From the NCBI GenBank assembly GCA_041653875.1, contig JBAZEM010000003.1:103333-167332 (forward strand): 64,000 nt of DNA, given 5' to 3'. Of the stretch, positions 9,041 through 16,978 are shown piece by piece (within the stretch, counting starts at the first letter, position 1; each line of letters begins with the position of its first letter). The position numbers and the translations under genes are program-made. The stretch is from VSJD01 sp041653875. GTDB lineage: Bacteria > Verrucomicrobiota > Kiritimatiellia > JAAZAB01. A model generated the notes under the pieces. It was given only the letters and a program-made list of their open reading frames with translations. It did no database searches and had not been told where the DNA came from.

Positions 9041-9877
9041 TCATGCGCATACATCCGTCCTCACCAGGCGGTCGATCCGGCTGAGCAGGCGCCACAATTT
9101 CCTTAGCTGCGCAAACGGCAACTGGGTGTCCTTGTCGGACAACGCCTCGGCCGGATTGAGATGCGTTTCGATAAAGACAGCGTCACAACCCGCCGCCACG
9201 GCGGCCCGCGCCAGGGTGGCCGCCAGCCGGGCGTCGCCGCCGCTCCGGTCGCCCGCCCCGCCCGGCAACTGCACGCTGTGGGTGGCGTCGAACACCACGG
9301 GATAGCCGAACTCCCGCAGGAGCGGCAGACTGCGCATATCGGCGACGAGATTATTGTAGCCGAAACTTACGCCCCGTTCCGTCACCACGATTTGGCGATT
9401 GCCGGTGCTTTCCAGCTTGGCCAGGATGTTGCGAACATCGCTGGGCGCTAAAAACTGCCCCTTCTTGATATTGACCGGTTTGCCGCTGTGGCCCAACGCC
9501 AGGATCAGATCGGTCTGCCGGCACAGAAAGGCCGGGCACTGCAGCATGTCGGCTACGCGCGCCGCCAGCGGAACCTCGGTTTCGTCATGCACGTCCGTCA
9601 ATATCGGCAAGCCGTAACGGGATTTCACCTCCGCCAGAATGTCCAGTCCGCGCACCAGGCCCGGCCCGCGAAACGAGGCATGCGAGGAACGGTTGGCCTT
9701 GTCGAAGGAGGCCTTGAAGATCAAGGGAATGCACTCGGCTTCCGCCAGACGCGCCAGCCGGCCGGCCAGTTCCAGGCACTGCTTGCGGCTTTCGATGACA
9801 CAAGGGCCGGCCATCAGCGCCAGGGGCTGGCCGTCACCGATCTTGAGATTGCCGACTTTGACTGTGCGATGCTTCAT
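9041..9877 (-). CDS. kdsA: 3-deoxy-8-phosphooctulonate synthase (Kdo-8-P synthase)
   Basis: Condenses phosphoenolpyruvate with arabinose-5-phosphate to Kdo-8-phosphate, 278 residues. Family motifs are clear: LMAGPCVIESRKQCLELA, FKASFDKANRSS, GLPILTDVHDETE, VNIKKGQFLAPSDV and VFDATHSVQLPGGAG. GPCVIES (Cys followed by Val) is the pattern often associated with the metal-dependent class, but I cannot fix the class from this alone. It belongs with kdsB upstream and the lpt genes downstream on the same strand. The 119 bp between kdsA and lptC hold no recognisable gene. Confidence 0.96.
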   Translation of the reverse strand: MKHRTVKVGNLKIGDGQPLALMAGPCVIESRKQCLELAGRLARLAEAECIPLIFKASFDKANRSSHASFRGPGLVRGLDILAEVKSRYGLPILTDVHDETEVPLAARVADMLQCPAFLCRQTDLILALGHSGKPVNIKKGQFLAPSDVRNILAKLESTGNRQIVVTERGVSFGYNNLVADMRSLPLLREFGYPVVFDATHSVQLPGGAGDRSGGDARLAATLARAAVAAGCDAVFIETHLNPAEALSDKDTQLPFAQLRKLWRLLSRIDRLVRTDVCA

Positions 9878-9931
9878 TGATTAGTCCACCGGTTCATAAG
9901 TTCGCCAACGTATCAACCGAAACACGAGATT

Positions 9932-9997
9932 CCTCGACTTCGCTACGCTCCACTCGAAATGACAGACGAAAAGTTGTCATCCCGAGCGAAGTCGAGG
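9932..9997. repeat. 13-bp perfect inverted repeat in the kdsB-kdsA spacer
   Basis: The arms cctcgacttcgct (9932-9944) and agcgaagtcgagg (9985-9997) are perfect reverse complements around a 40 bp loop. The 163 bp kdsB-kdsA spacer (9878-10040) otherwise contains nothing recognisable. This word is a common dispersed palindromic element in many high-GC genomes. It has no T-run on the coding side, so I do not call it a terminator. Confidence 0.6.
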
Positions 9998-10040
9998 GAT
10001 ATCCATGCCGACCCATATCTCACTGTATCTACGCCGTCGG

Positions 10041-10790
10041 TTACGATGCCAACCCCATCTTGCGCAATATTTTTTCCACCACGGGCACGTCGGCGGGCGT
10101 ATCCACGCCAACGCTCGGATGCCGGGTTTTCTCGACCTTGATGCGGCCGCCCAGATACAACGCCCGCAACTGTTCCAGGCATTCCGCGCGCTCCAACAAG
10201 CACGGCGGCGCGGCCACCAGTTTGTTCAAAAAGGCGGCGCGATATAAATAAATGCCGATATGCCGCCAATAGACCGGCTCCGCGGCATGAAAATCGCGCT
10301 CCCGAATATGGGGAATGGGGGCGCGCGAAAAATAGAGCGCGCGATCTTCCGCGTCCATCACGATTTTGCAAATCGTGACACTGAGCGCCTCCTCCGCCGC
10401 CGCCAGAGGCGCGGCCGCCGTTGCCATATCCCAGCCGGAATTTTTTAGCATAACCGCAATCAGGCGGTCAATCAAGTCCGGATCGATGAGCGGCTCATCG
10501 CCTTGAATGTTGACGACCACGTCCGCCGGATTGTGTCGCAGGGCCTCGGCCACGCGGTCGGTGCCGGAGGGATGATCGCCGCGCGTCATGACAACCCGGC
10601 CGCCGAACGATTCCACGGCCTTGCGGATGCGGTCATCGTCCGTCGCCACGACCAGGTCGTCCAAGCGGCGGGCTTGCCGGCACCGCTCCACGACCCACTG
10701 GATCAAGGGCTTGCCGCAGATCGGCGCCAGGCTCTTGCCCGGAAACCGGGTGGATCCCCAGCGTGACGGAATGACACCTGCGACACGCAT
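10041..10790 (-). CDS. kdsB: 3-deoxy-manno-octulosonate cytidylyltransferase (CMP-Kdo synthetase)
   Basis: Activates Kdo with CTP for lipid A decoration, 249 residues. The nucleotide loop is GVIPSRWGSTRFPGKSLAPI; further motifs are VATDDDRI, TRGDHPSGTDRVAEA, VNIQGDEPLIDP and YFSRAPIPH. HIGIYLYRAAFL and the final TPADVPVVEKIL fit the family over its full length. It sits upstream of kdsA on the same strand, giving the order kdsB-kdsA-lptC-lptA-lptB. Confidence 0.96.
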   Translation of the reverse strand: MRVAGVIPSRWGSTRFPGKSLAPICGKPLIQWVVERCRQARRLDDLVVATDDDRIRKAVESFGGRVVMTRGDHPSGTDRVAEALRHNPADVVVNIQGDEPLIDPDLIDRLIAVMLKNSGWDMATAAAPLAAAEEALSVTICKIVMDAEDRALYFSRAPIPHIRERDFHAAEPVYWRHIGIYLYRAAFLNKLVAAPPCLLERAECLEQLRALYLGGRIKVEKTRHPSVGVDTPADVPVVEKILRKMGLAS

Positions 10791-10823
10791 AAATCAGGCA
10801 CCAAGGAACGAGGCAATTTTCAT

Positions 10824-11021
10824 GTAGCCGCGGCGGTGACGCCGTGGCCGCCCGTCGTCGCCCCGGGGGCTATGGTGGGCAGGCCGAAGAATCCACGCCC
10901 TTACGGGCGCGGCTACAAAGATTAAAATTCCTTAACGTTAAAACAGGTCTGCGGCAACTTTGCCGTTCTTACGAACGGCCTCTATGACGATCCGGTGTAG
11001 TCGCGGTTCGTTAGAACCGCT
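10824..11021. repeat. Composite palindromic repeat block between kdsB and etfA
   Basis: Two modules of the dispersed repeat system sit back to back. The first (10824-10918) opens with gtagccgcggcggtgac and closes with gggcgcggctac, inverted ends of about 12 bp. The linker aaattccttaacgtt (10925-10939) follows, then the second module at 10961-11021 with the hairpins gccgttcttacgaacggc and gcggttcgttagaaccgc. The block ends only a few bases from the etfA stop codon. Confidence 0.75.
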
Positions 11022-11024
11022 ATT

Positions 11025-12230
11025 TTATTTCTTCAGCGCCTTTTTGAATTCGCGGGTGAGCAGCGGGACGATTTTAAAGAGGTCGCCGACCAGACCGTAA
11101 GTCGCCATCCGGAAGATGGGCGCATCGGGATCCTTGTTGATTGCCACGATAATGTCGGAACTGGACATGCCCGCCAGGTGCTGGATTTGCCCGCTGATGC
11201 CACAGGCAATATAAATCTTGGGACAAACGGTCTTGCCGGTCTGGCCGACCTGGTGCGAATATGGAATCCAGCCCGCGTCCACGGCGGCGCGCGAGGATCC
11301 GACCCCGGCCCCCAGCGCTTCGGCCAATTCGCGGACGATCGCAAAATTCTCCGGCGCCTGCAGGCCGCGGCCGCCGGACACGATAATGTTGGCCTCCGCG
11401 ATGTTGGCCGTGGTTTCCGTTTCCGGCACAAACCGCACGCGTTGGGCGCGGGATTTCAAGACTTCGGCGGCCACCTTCTCGATGATGGTCTCGCCCTGGC
11501 GCTTGACGTCAATCCCGGCCTCTTTCATGACCTTGTGACGCACGGTGGCCATCTGGGGCCGGTGCCTGGGCGTGATAATGGTGGCCATGATGTTGCCGCC
11601 AAAGGCCGGGCGGGTCTGCAACAGGTTCTTCGTTTCCGGGTCGATGGCCAGGCCGGTGCAGTCGGCCGTAAGCCCCGCCTTGACGCGCACGGCCACGCGC
11701 GCCACCAGACTGCGCCCGATCGTGGTGGCCCCGCAAAGCATGATGGCGGGCTTATGCCGCCGAACAAGCTCGATAAGCACGGCGGCATAAGGCTCGTCCT
11801 GAAAATAGGCCAGTTCGGGCGCGTCCACCAGATAGACTCGGTCGGCCCCGCGCCGGGTGAGTTCCGCCGTCTGATCCGCCATCCGGTGGCCCAGCAATGC
11901 CGCGCACAGCTTCATGCCAAGCTGATCGGCCAGCTTGCGCCCTTCTCCCAAAAGCTCATAGGTAATGCTTTGAATATGGCCGTCTTTCTGCTCGGCAAAA
12001 ACCCAGACATCGCGGTAAGCGCTCAGGTCCGCCGCCGCGGCCGCCGGTTTACGCATCGCGATGGCCTTGAACTTGCAGACCTCGACGCAGGCCCCGCAGA
12101 GTGTGCACTTGGCAAGATCGATGACCGCCAGCTTGCCCTGCATGGTTATGGCGCCGAACGGACAGGACTTGATGCAGAGCCGGCAACCGACGCACTTATC
12201 TTTATCGATCGCAATAGGTTCGTTTTCCAT
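11025..12230 (-). CDS. etfA: Electron transfer flavoprotein alpha subunit with N-terminal two-cluster ferredoxin domain
   Basis: A 401-residue EtfA. Residues 1-60 are a 2x[4Fe-4S] ferredoxin with CVGCRLCIKSC and CTLCGACVEVC. The EtfA N-terminal domain follows, then the FAD-binding C-terminal domain with VSGGRGLQAPENF, GSSRAAVDAGWIP, QVGQTGKTV and AINKDPDAPIF. Ferredoxin-fused EtfA subunits are known from the bifurcating caffeyl-CoA and lactate dehydrogenase complexes of acetogens, so a role in reducing or using ferredoxin is plausible. No dehydrogenase partner is adjacent, so the electron donor is unknown. etfB lies 61 bp upstream. Confidence 0.93.
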   Translation of the reverse strand: MENEPIAIDKDKCVGCRLCIKSCPFGAITMQGKLAVIDLAKCTLCGACVEVCKFKAIAMRKPAAAAADLSAYRDVWVFAEQKDGHIQSITYELLGEGRKLADQLGMKLCAALLGHRMADQTAELTRRGADRVYLVDAPELAYFQDEPYAAVLIELVRRHKPAIMLCGATTIGRSLVARVAVRVKAGLTADCTGLAIDPETKNLLQTRPAFGGNIMATIITPRHRPQMATVRHKVMKEAGIDVKRQGETIIEKVAAEVLKSRAQRVRFVPETETTANIAEANIIVSGGRGLQAPENFAIVRELAEALGAGVGSSRAAVDAGWIPYSHQVGQTGKTVCPKIYIACGISGQIQHLAGMSSSDIIVAINKDPDAPIFRMATYGLVGDLFKIVPLLTREFKKALKK

Positions 12231-12291
12231 GAATACTCTCCTGGTAACTATTCAGCGATCATGCTCCACTGAACACCGAACACCTCCGTAA

Positions 12292-13086
12292 TTACGAGGC
12301 CGCGGCAATCACGGCATCCTTCAGTTTCGCGACCACCTGCGGCACAATTTCCTCGGGCTCCCCCTTGAAGATCTGCCCGCCCTGCCGGGCCGGCGGCGTG
12401 AAAATTTTAACTACTTTGGTCGGCGACCCGTCCAAGCCCATGCCGGCTTTTTCGCCCTGGAGATCGTCCGCTTTCCAATGCGTGATTTGCGCTTTCTTGG
12501 CGGCCAACTTGCCCTTGAGTGACGGCAAACGCGGCTCGTTGATTTCCTTGACAACCGTCAACATGCAAGGCACCGGCGCGCGGATCGCTTCGGAGCCCTC
12601 TTCCAGGAGCCGTTCGCCGATCACATACTCGGCGCTGACTTCCTCGATCTTGCGCACATAGGTGATTTGAGGCAGGTCCAGATGGGCGGCGATGCCGGGG
12701 CCTACCTGGGCGGTGTCGCCGTCCGAGGCCTGTTTGCCGCACAGGATCAGGCCGTAATCGCCTATTTTTTTCAAGGCCAGGGCCAGCGTATAGCTGGTGG
12801 CCCAGGTGTCACTGCCGGCGAACGCCCGATCGGAAACCAGGATGCCGGCATCCACGCCCATGGCAATGGCCTCGCGCAAGGCGTTCTCGGCCTGGGGCGG
12901 CCCCATGGTAATGGCCGTGACCTTGCCGCCCAGTTTCTCCTTCAGGCGCAGACTCTCTTCGATGGCGTACATATCGAAGGGATTGACGATCGAAACGACG
13001 CCTTCCCGGATCAGCGTATTGGTCTTGGGGTCAATCTTGACGTCCGCCGTATCCGGCACCTGCTTGATACAAACCACGATATGCAT
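12292..13086 (-). CDS. etfB: Electron transfer flavoprotein beta subunit
   Basis: A 264-residue EtfB that binds AMP or a second FAD and pairs with EtfA. The start at 13086 gives MHIVVCIKQVPDTADVKID, the family opening. NPFDMYAIEESLRLKE and the nucleotide segment LILCGKQASDGDTAQVGPG follow. An alternative start at 13149 would add an unconserved stretch reading into intergenic repeats and is rejected. Whether the beta-subunit flavin is of the bifurcating type cannot be settled by eye. Confidence 0.94.
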   Translation of the reverse strand: MHIVVCIKQVPDTADVKIDPKTNTLIREGVVSIVNPFDMYAIEESLRLKEKLGGKVTAITMGPPQAENALREAIAMGVDAGILVSDRAFAGSDTWATSYTLALALKKIGDYGLILCGKQASDGDTAQVGPGIAAHLDLPQITYVRKIEEVSAEYVIGERLLEEGSEAIRAPVPCMLTVVKEINEPRLPSLKGKLAAKKAQITHWKADDLQGEKAGMGLDGSPTKVVKIFTPPARQGGQIFKGEPEEIVPQVVAKLKDAVIAAAS

Positions 13087-13443
13087 AGGCTCCCCATTTC
13101 GATTTTTATGCGGGCATCGAATTTTAAATTTCCGATCGGAAATCGGCAATTAAAGATCACTCGCTGAATCGCTCGATGAATCAACCCTACCGGCTTGGCG
13201 CATACTTGTCAAGCGCCCCCAAATCATCGCCTAAGACCGGCGGACTGTTTTGCGAACGCGCTTTTCACCCTGTGCCCGCGCGGCGGTCGAGGCCGTCCGC
13301 CTTCCATGAGAAGGCATCGCGTGAATCGCGATAATGGTTCATGGAGGGCGACGGGCTCCGTCGCCGTACGGACGCGTGGTTCACGCCGGGTTCTTGGCAA
13401 GATGGCTCATCCTTAGGCGAGGATCAGGGGAAGCGGCAGACAA
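13087..13443. other. Divergent intergenic region between etfB and a histidine kinase gene
   Basis: About 360 bp without a gene. The left end (13105-13160) has the low-complexity words aaatttccgatcggaaatcgg seen in other spacers. A GC-rich palindromic stretch (13265-13400) resembles the gtgacgccgtggc repeat module in composition but is degenerate. It must contain the etfBA promoter on the minus strand, which I cannot place convincingly. Confidence 0.5.
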
Positions 13444-13471
13444 TTGACATCGGACCGTGACACTCTACAAT
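13444..13471 (+). promoter_or_regulatory. Sigma70-type promoter, probably giving a leaderless or near-leaderless mRNA
   Basis: TTGACA at 13444-13449 is a perfect -35 box. After a 16 bp spacer comes TACAAT at 13466-13471, one mismatch from the -10 consensus. The kinase ATG is at 13482, only 11 bases after the -10 box, so transcription would begin at or within a few bases of the start codon. No Shine-Dalgarno sequence is visible. Confidence 0.6.
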
Positions 13472-13481
13472 ATATTCCGTT

Positions 13482-14822
13482 ATGCACAACCCCCGTCACC
13501 GTGTGCCGCTGATCCTTGTCGCCGGGTCGGCCATCCTGTTGATTGCCGGCGTGGCTGTCGGCAACCTTTGGCTGCTCGTCAGCCTGTATAAAAGCACGGC
13601 GCGCTCATCCGCGACGCTCTCCGCCATCCAATACGGGCTCCTGGTGACAAAGAACCTGGAGCAACAGACGTTTTTCAGCGGAAACTCCATCGGCAAGGAA
13701 GACGCCGAGCAGTTCGGACAAATAGTGGCGGCCTTGCAAATGGTGGACCCCGGCTTGGAATATGTGTCGGTCAGCGAGGACGGCGTCATTGTCTATCAAA
13801 AGCAAGCGCGCCTTGCATTGGAACCGGGGATATTTAACGACGCAACCGCCAATCGTCCGGCAACGATAAGCATGGGACGGAAAAAACTATTGGTTGGCAC
13901 AAACATGATTCCCGTAATCACGTTCACCCGCGCCGTCCGCTCTCCCGAAGGCCGTGTGCGCGACCTGCAGGTGGCCTTCCGCAAAGACATATTTGAGCGC
14001 GAACATGCGGGCGCCGCCACGGCTGTGGCCACGATGTTTAAGATGTCGATCCTGACTTTGCTGATTTCGTTCGGCCTTTGCCTGCTGGCGGTCATCGGTC
14101 TGGTCCGGCGCGAGCTGATCTGGCAGAAACGCCAACAACTGAACGAGCACCTCTCCTTTGCGGGCGCCATGGCCGGCAGTATTATTCACGATTTTCGGAA
14201 TCCCATGTCGGCCATGCGGCTGGATGCCCAACTCCTCCAGCATGAAATCGCCAAGGGCGCCGCCGGGCGCCCCGAGCGGCTGTTGGACCTGGCCGGCCGC
14301 ATTACGCAAACGATCGACCGGATGGACACCCTGCTGGGAGAATTTCTGGTGATTTACAAGCCGGATGCCGCAACCCATGAACGATTTGACCTTAACGCCG
14401 GCGTGCAGGATTGCATTGAGCTGGTCAAACACCGGTTTGCCAAAGCCCGCATCCAAGTTGTCCTTGAACTCGCGCCAACGCCGCTTTACGTCCAAGGCTA
14501 TCCCGTGCAATTCAAACGGGCGCTGTCGAATGTGTTGAATAACGCCGAGCACTTTTCGCCCGTGGACAGCACCGTTACGGTGCAAACCCGGCAGGAGCAG
14601 AAGCAAGCGATTGTGACCGTCACCGACGAGGGTCCCGGCATTCCCGCGGCCGACCGCAAGCGCATCTTCGAGATTTTCTTTTCCAGGCGTCCCGGCGGCA
14701 CGGGCATCGGCCTGGCCCTGGCCAAAACCGCCGTGGAAAACTGCGGCGGCACGATCGATGTGGCAACGCCGGACTCCGCCAAAGGCAGCCGGTTTGTCAT
14801 CCGGATTCCGATGCAGGCATGA
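13482..14822 (+). CDS. Membrane-bound sensor histidine kinase
   Basis: A two-helix membrane kinase of 446 residues. Helices lie at about residues 10-32 and 185-207 with a short extracytoplasmic sensor between. The H-box IHDFRNPMSAMRLDAQLL places the phospho-accepting His at residue 236. The ATPase domain has NVLNNAEHF (N-box), DEGPGIP (G1) and GGTGIGLALAKTAVENCGG (G2). The DFRNP form of the H-box is related to NtrB/HydH-type kinases, which pair with sigma54 activators; the NtrC-type regulator at 23706 is a possible but distant partner. No response regulator is adjacent. Confidence 0.88.
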   Translation: MHNPRHRVPLILVAGSAILLIAGVAVGNLWLLVSLYKSTARSSATLSAIQYGLLVTKNLEQQTFFSGNSIGKEDAEQFGQIVAALQMVDPGLEYVSVSEDGVIVYQKQARLALEPGIFNDATANRPATISMGRKKLLVGTNMIPVITFTRAVRSPEGRVRDLQVAFRKDIFEREHAGAATAVATMFKMSILTLLISFGLCLLAVIGLVRRELIWQKRQQLNEHLSFAGAMAGSIIHDFRNPMSAMRLDAQLLQHEIAKGAAGRPERLLDLAGRITQTIDRMDTLLGEFLVIYKPDAATHERFDLNAGVQDCIELVKHRFAKARIQVVLELAPTPLYVQGYPVQFKRALSNVLNNAEHFSPVDSTVTVQTRQEQKQAIVTVTDEGPGIPAADRKRIFEIFFSRRPGGTGIGLALAKTAVENCGGTIDVATPDSAKGSRFVIRIPMQA

Positions 14823-14947
14823 CCGGCGGCCCTGCTGTCAAAATTCAAATTGCTTTGCGACAGCAGTGATATTTGAAGCGCGCACAAAGAAGGATTGCGT
14901 TTTGGCGGCGGTCATATTATGGTTCCGGCCTTGCGAAAGGATGATAT

Positions 14948-15511
14948 ATGGCCGGCATTTGGAAGCAGTTCGCCCAGCGGGAAGCATCGTCCCTGATTCA
15001 GTTCGTTAAATACGCGATTTGCGGCGGGGCGGCGGTAACGGTGCACGTCATCGTTTTCTTCCTGCTCTCCTGGCTGATCATCCCCGCGCTCAACGACAAG
15101 GATATCCTTGTCCGGCTGTTGCATCTCGCGGCGGTCGACATCAGCGACGCCCTGCGCGCGCGCAACGCCATGATCAACAACATCCTGGCTTTTCTGTTCT
15201 CCAACCTGGCGGCCTACATCCTGAATATCCTCTGGGTTTTCGAATCCGGCCGTCGTTACCAGTTGTTGGATTCGGTCTTGCGCAAACTGGGGCTTATTCG
15301 GCGCGCGCGACTGAGCGCCTGGGCCCACCGCGCGGCGGAGGTGGCCCTGTTTTACGCCGTATCGGGTATTTCCATCGCGATCGGCACATTCCTGATGGGC
15401 GTAATGATCAACCAGTGGCATTGCACGACCACGGTGGCCTTCGGCGCGGAATGCGTGGTCGCGGCCCTGATCAATTTCGCCCTGCGGAAGTTCATGATCT
15501 TCAAGGGCTGA
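14948..15511 (+). CDS. GtrA-like polytopic membrane protein
   Basis: A 187-residue protein with four predicted membrane helices. The N-terminal segment FVKYAICGGAAVTVHVIVFF and the second-helix motif FLFSNLAAYILNILWVF match the GtrA family, which includes flippases for lipid-linked sugars. The final ALINFALRKFMIFKG is also typical. The middle contains a charged 40-residue insert. The substrate is unknown. Its 3' end overlaps the convergent recO by 11 bp. Confidence 0.8.
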   Translation: MAGIWKQFAQREASSLIQFVKYAICGGAAVTVHVIVFFLLSWLIIPALNDKDILVRLLHLAAVDISDALRARNAMINNILAFLFSNLAAYILNILWVFESGRRYQLLDSVLRKLGLIRRARLSAWAHRAAEVALFYAVSGISIAIGTFLMGVMINQWHCTTTVAFGAECVVAALINFALRKFMIFKG

Positions 15512-16400
15512 TCCGCGTTCGCAGGATCGAGAGCGCCGTGGCCCGCGCCGGATTGCCGATTTCGAGGTGGTATTGCATAAAAAGTCCCAGGATCCTCTCA
15601 AGTTCCTTCGTTTGCCGGGGCGTGCAGGCCGCGCTTTGCGCCGAGCGCCAGGAGCGCGACGACTGCCAGAAGCGGAGCATCCCCAGAATGTCAGGCGCGA
15701 TCGGCAGCGCCTCTGCGCCGGCCGCCGGCGCGCACGTTTTGCAAAGAACGCCTCCGCGCCCACAGGAGAACACGGCCGCCTCACGCGCGCCGGCGGCAGT
15801 CTCCCGGCGGCCATTTGTCGTCCCGCCTGCCGCGCCCGCAACGCTGTCGCGTAGCGACTGCGGGCAGGCAACACCGGGCGCAGCGCTGCGGGCAGGCTGC
15901 CATCTGCCGTCTGTCTTCAGCGGATGGCGGCAGATCAGGCATTCGTTGAGTTGCGGAGAAAAGCCCATGAGCTGCATGAGTTTAAATTCGAACCAGAACA
16001 TGCCGATCTCCAGGGCCGATTGATCGGAGAAATAATCGAGGGCCATATCCAGCAGACGGAAGAGTTCCGGATGCGGCGCATATAGCGGCGAAATCCGCGC
16101 GACCAGTTCGGCAAAGTAGGAGGCACACGCCGTCGAGCGCCAACGCGACCGCAAGGGCGTGCGCGGCTTGAGCGGCGAGCATTCCTTGACGATGTGCAGT
16201 CCCCGGAACAGGCGCAGGTAAACCAGCAGTTCGCAGGTATAGAACAAGTCCACCTGACCAACGAACGGACTGCGGCGGCGATGGGCGCCCTTGATGATCG
16301 TGGCGATCTTGCCGTGGTCGCTGGTCAACCACAGAACCACACGGGAGGTTTCCGAGAAAGGAATCATCCGCAAGACAATGGCCTGGGTTTTGACGATCAT
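15501..16400 (-). CDS. recO: DNA repair protein RecO
   Basis: RecF-pathway mediator that loads RecA with RecR, 299 residues. The OB-fold N-terminus MIVKTQAIVLRMIPFSETS and the central helical region (FWFEFKLMQLMGFSPQLNEC) are clear. The zinc site has the pairs CLIC and CKTC. Between them lies an Ala/Gly/Arg-rich insert of about 50 residues encoded by palindromic repeat DNA (15780-15905), making this RecO longer than the usual 240-260 residues. Confidence 0.9.
   Translation of the reverse strand: MIVKTQAIVLRMIPFSETSRVVLWLTSDHGKIATIIKGAHRRRSPFVGQVDLFYTCELLVYLRLFRGLHIVKECSPLKPRTPLRSRWRSTACASYFAELVARISPLYAPHPELFRLLDMALDYFSDQSALEIGMFWFEFKLMQLMGFSPQLNECLICRHPLKTDGRWQPARSAAPGVACPQSLRDSVAGAAGGTTNGRRETAAGAREAAVFSCGRGGVLCKTCAPAAGAEALPIAPDILGMLRFWQSSRSWRSAQSAACTPRQTKELERILGLFMQYHLEIGNPARATALSILRTRISP
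15800..15905. repeat. Palindromic repeat inserted in frame within recO
   Basis: The stretch encoding the linker between the two zinc-binding CxxC pairs of RecO contains gcccgcaacgctgtcgcgta and two copies of the tail ctgcgggcaggc. That tail resembles the gctatggcgggcaggctgg ending of the intergenic repeats at 20390, 39175 and 45985. The reading frame is preserved. Confidence 0.5.
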
Positions 16401-16495
16401 AGGCTGAAGGCTGCGGACTGTAAGCGGTTGTGAAAATCAGGGCAAAGAGATACTGGTTCCTCGTTCTTCGTTCCGACTTCTGCATTCTGCATTCT

Positions 16496-16978
16496 TCATT
16501 CTGCATTTCTTCCCAAGAGTTCCGTCATAAGACCGGCCCGCCGGGCTTGGGCCAGCCAGCGCAATTCCCGCCGGCGCATGCGGCGCCGTTGCGCGCGCGT
16601 GCGATCGTCGGCCCCGGCCAGGTGGTCGCAGCCATGCGCCAGGTAGAGGGCCAATTCATCGGACACCTTGCCTGCGGCGCGCGCGCCTTCCTCCAGCGCC
16701 CGTTGAACATTGAGATGAATCTCGCCGCAGGCGCCCGCGCCGCCGCCGGGCATGGGCGCGAGCGTGAATGTAATGACATCCGTTGCGCGCGCGTGGTCGA
16801 GAAAAGTCCGGTTGACCGGGGTGATCCCGGCGTCATCGGTCAGCACCACGGACACCCCGGCCCACGCACATTCAGGACGCAGGCGGCCGGCCCGGAGCAT
16901 GAAAAAACGCGCCAGCGCCGTCAACTTACGAACGTTCGGGCGGCGTTTCGTCTGCCGATTGTGAACGAATATTTTCAT
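16496..16978 (-). CDS. ybeY: Endoribonuclease YbeY (rRNA maturation factor)
   Basis: A small metal-dependent RNase acting on 16S rRNA 3' ends, 160 residues. MKIFVHNRQTKRRPN begins the family fold. DHARATDVITFTL and GEIHLNVQRA are the usual central motifs, and the metal motif reads LAHGCDHLAGADDRT. The third ligand position of the H-G-x-x-H-x5-D-H type motif is Asp instead of His here. The first 53 bp overlap the 3' end of the HD hydrolase gene, so the two are probably coupled. An alternative start at 17002 would deepen the overlap without adding conserved sequence. Confidence 0.87.
   Translation of the reverse strand: MKIFVHNRQTKRRPNVRKLTALARFFMLRAGRLRPECAWAGVSVVLTDDAGITPVNRTFLDHARATDVITFTLAPMPGGGAGACGEIHLNVQRALEEGARAAGKVSDELALYLAHGCDHLAGADDRTRAQRRRMRRRELRWLAQARRAGLMTELLGRNAE

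Noticed and set aside
16926..16978. Frameshift error at the ybeY/HD hydrolase junction because of their 53 bp overlap.
   Set aside because: Both proteins are complete with normal ends. The overlap is longer than usual but consistent with coupled genes.
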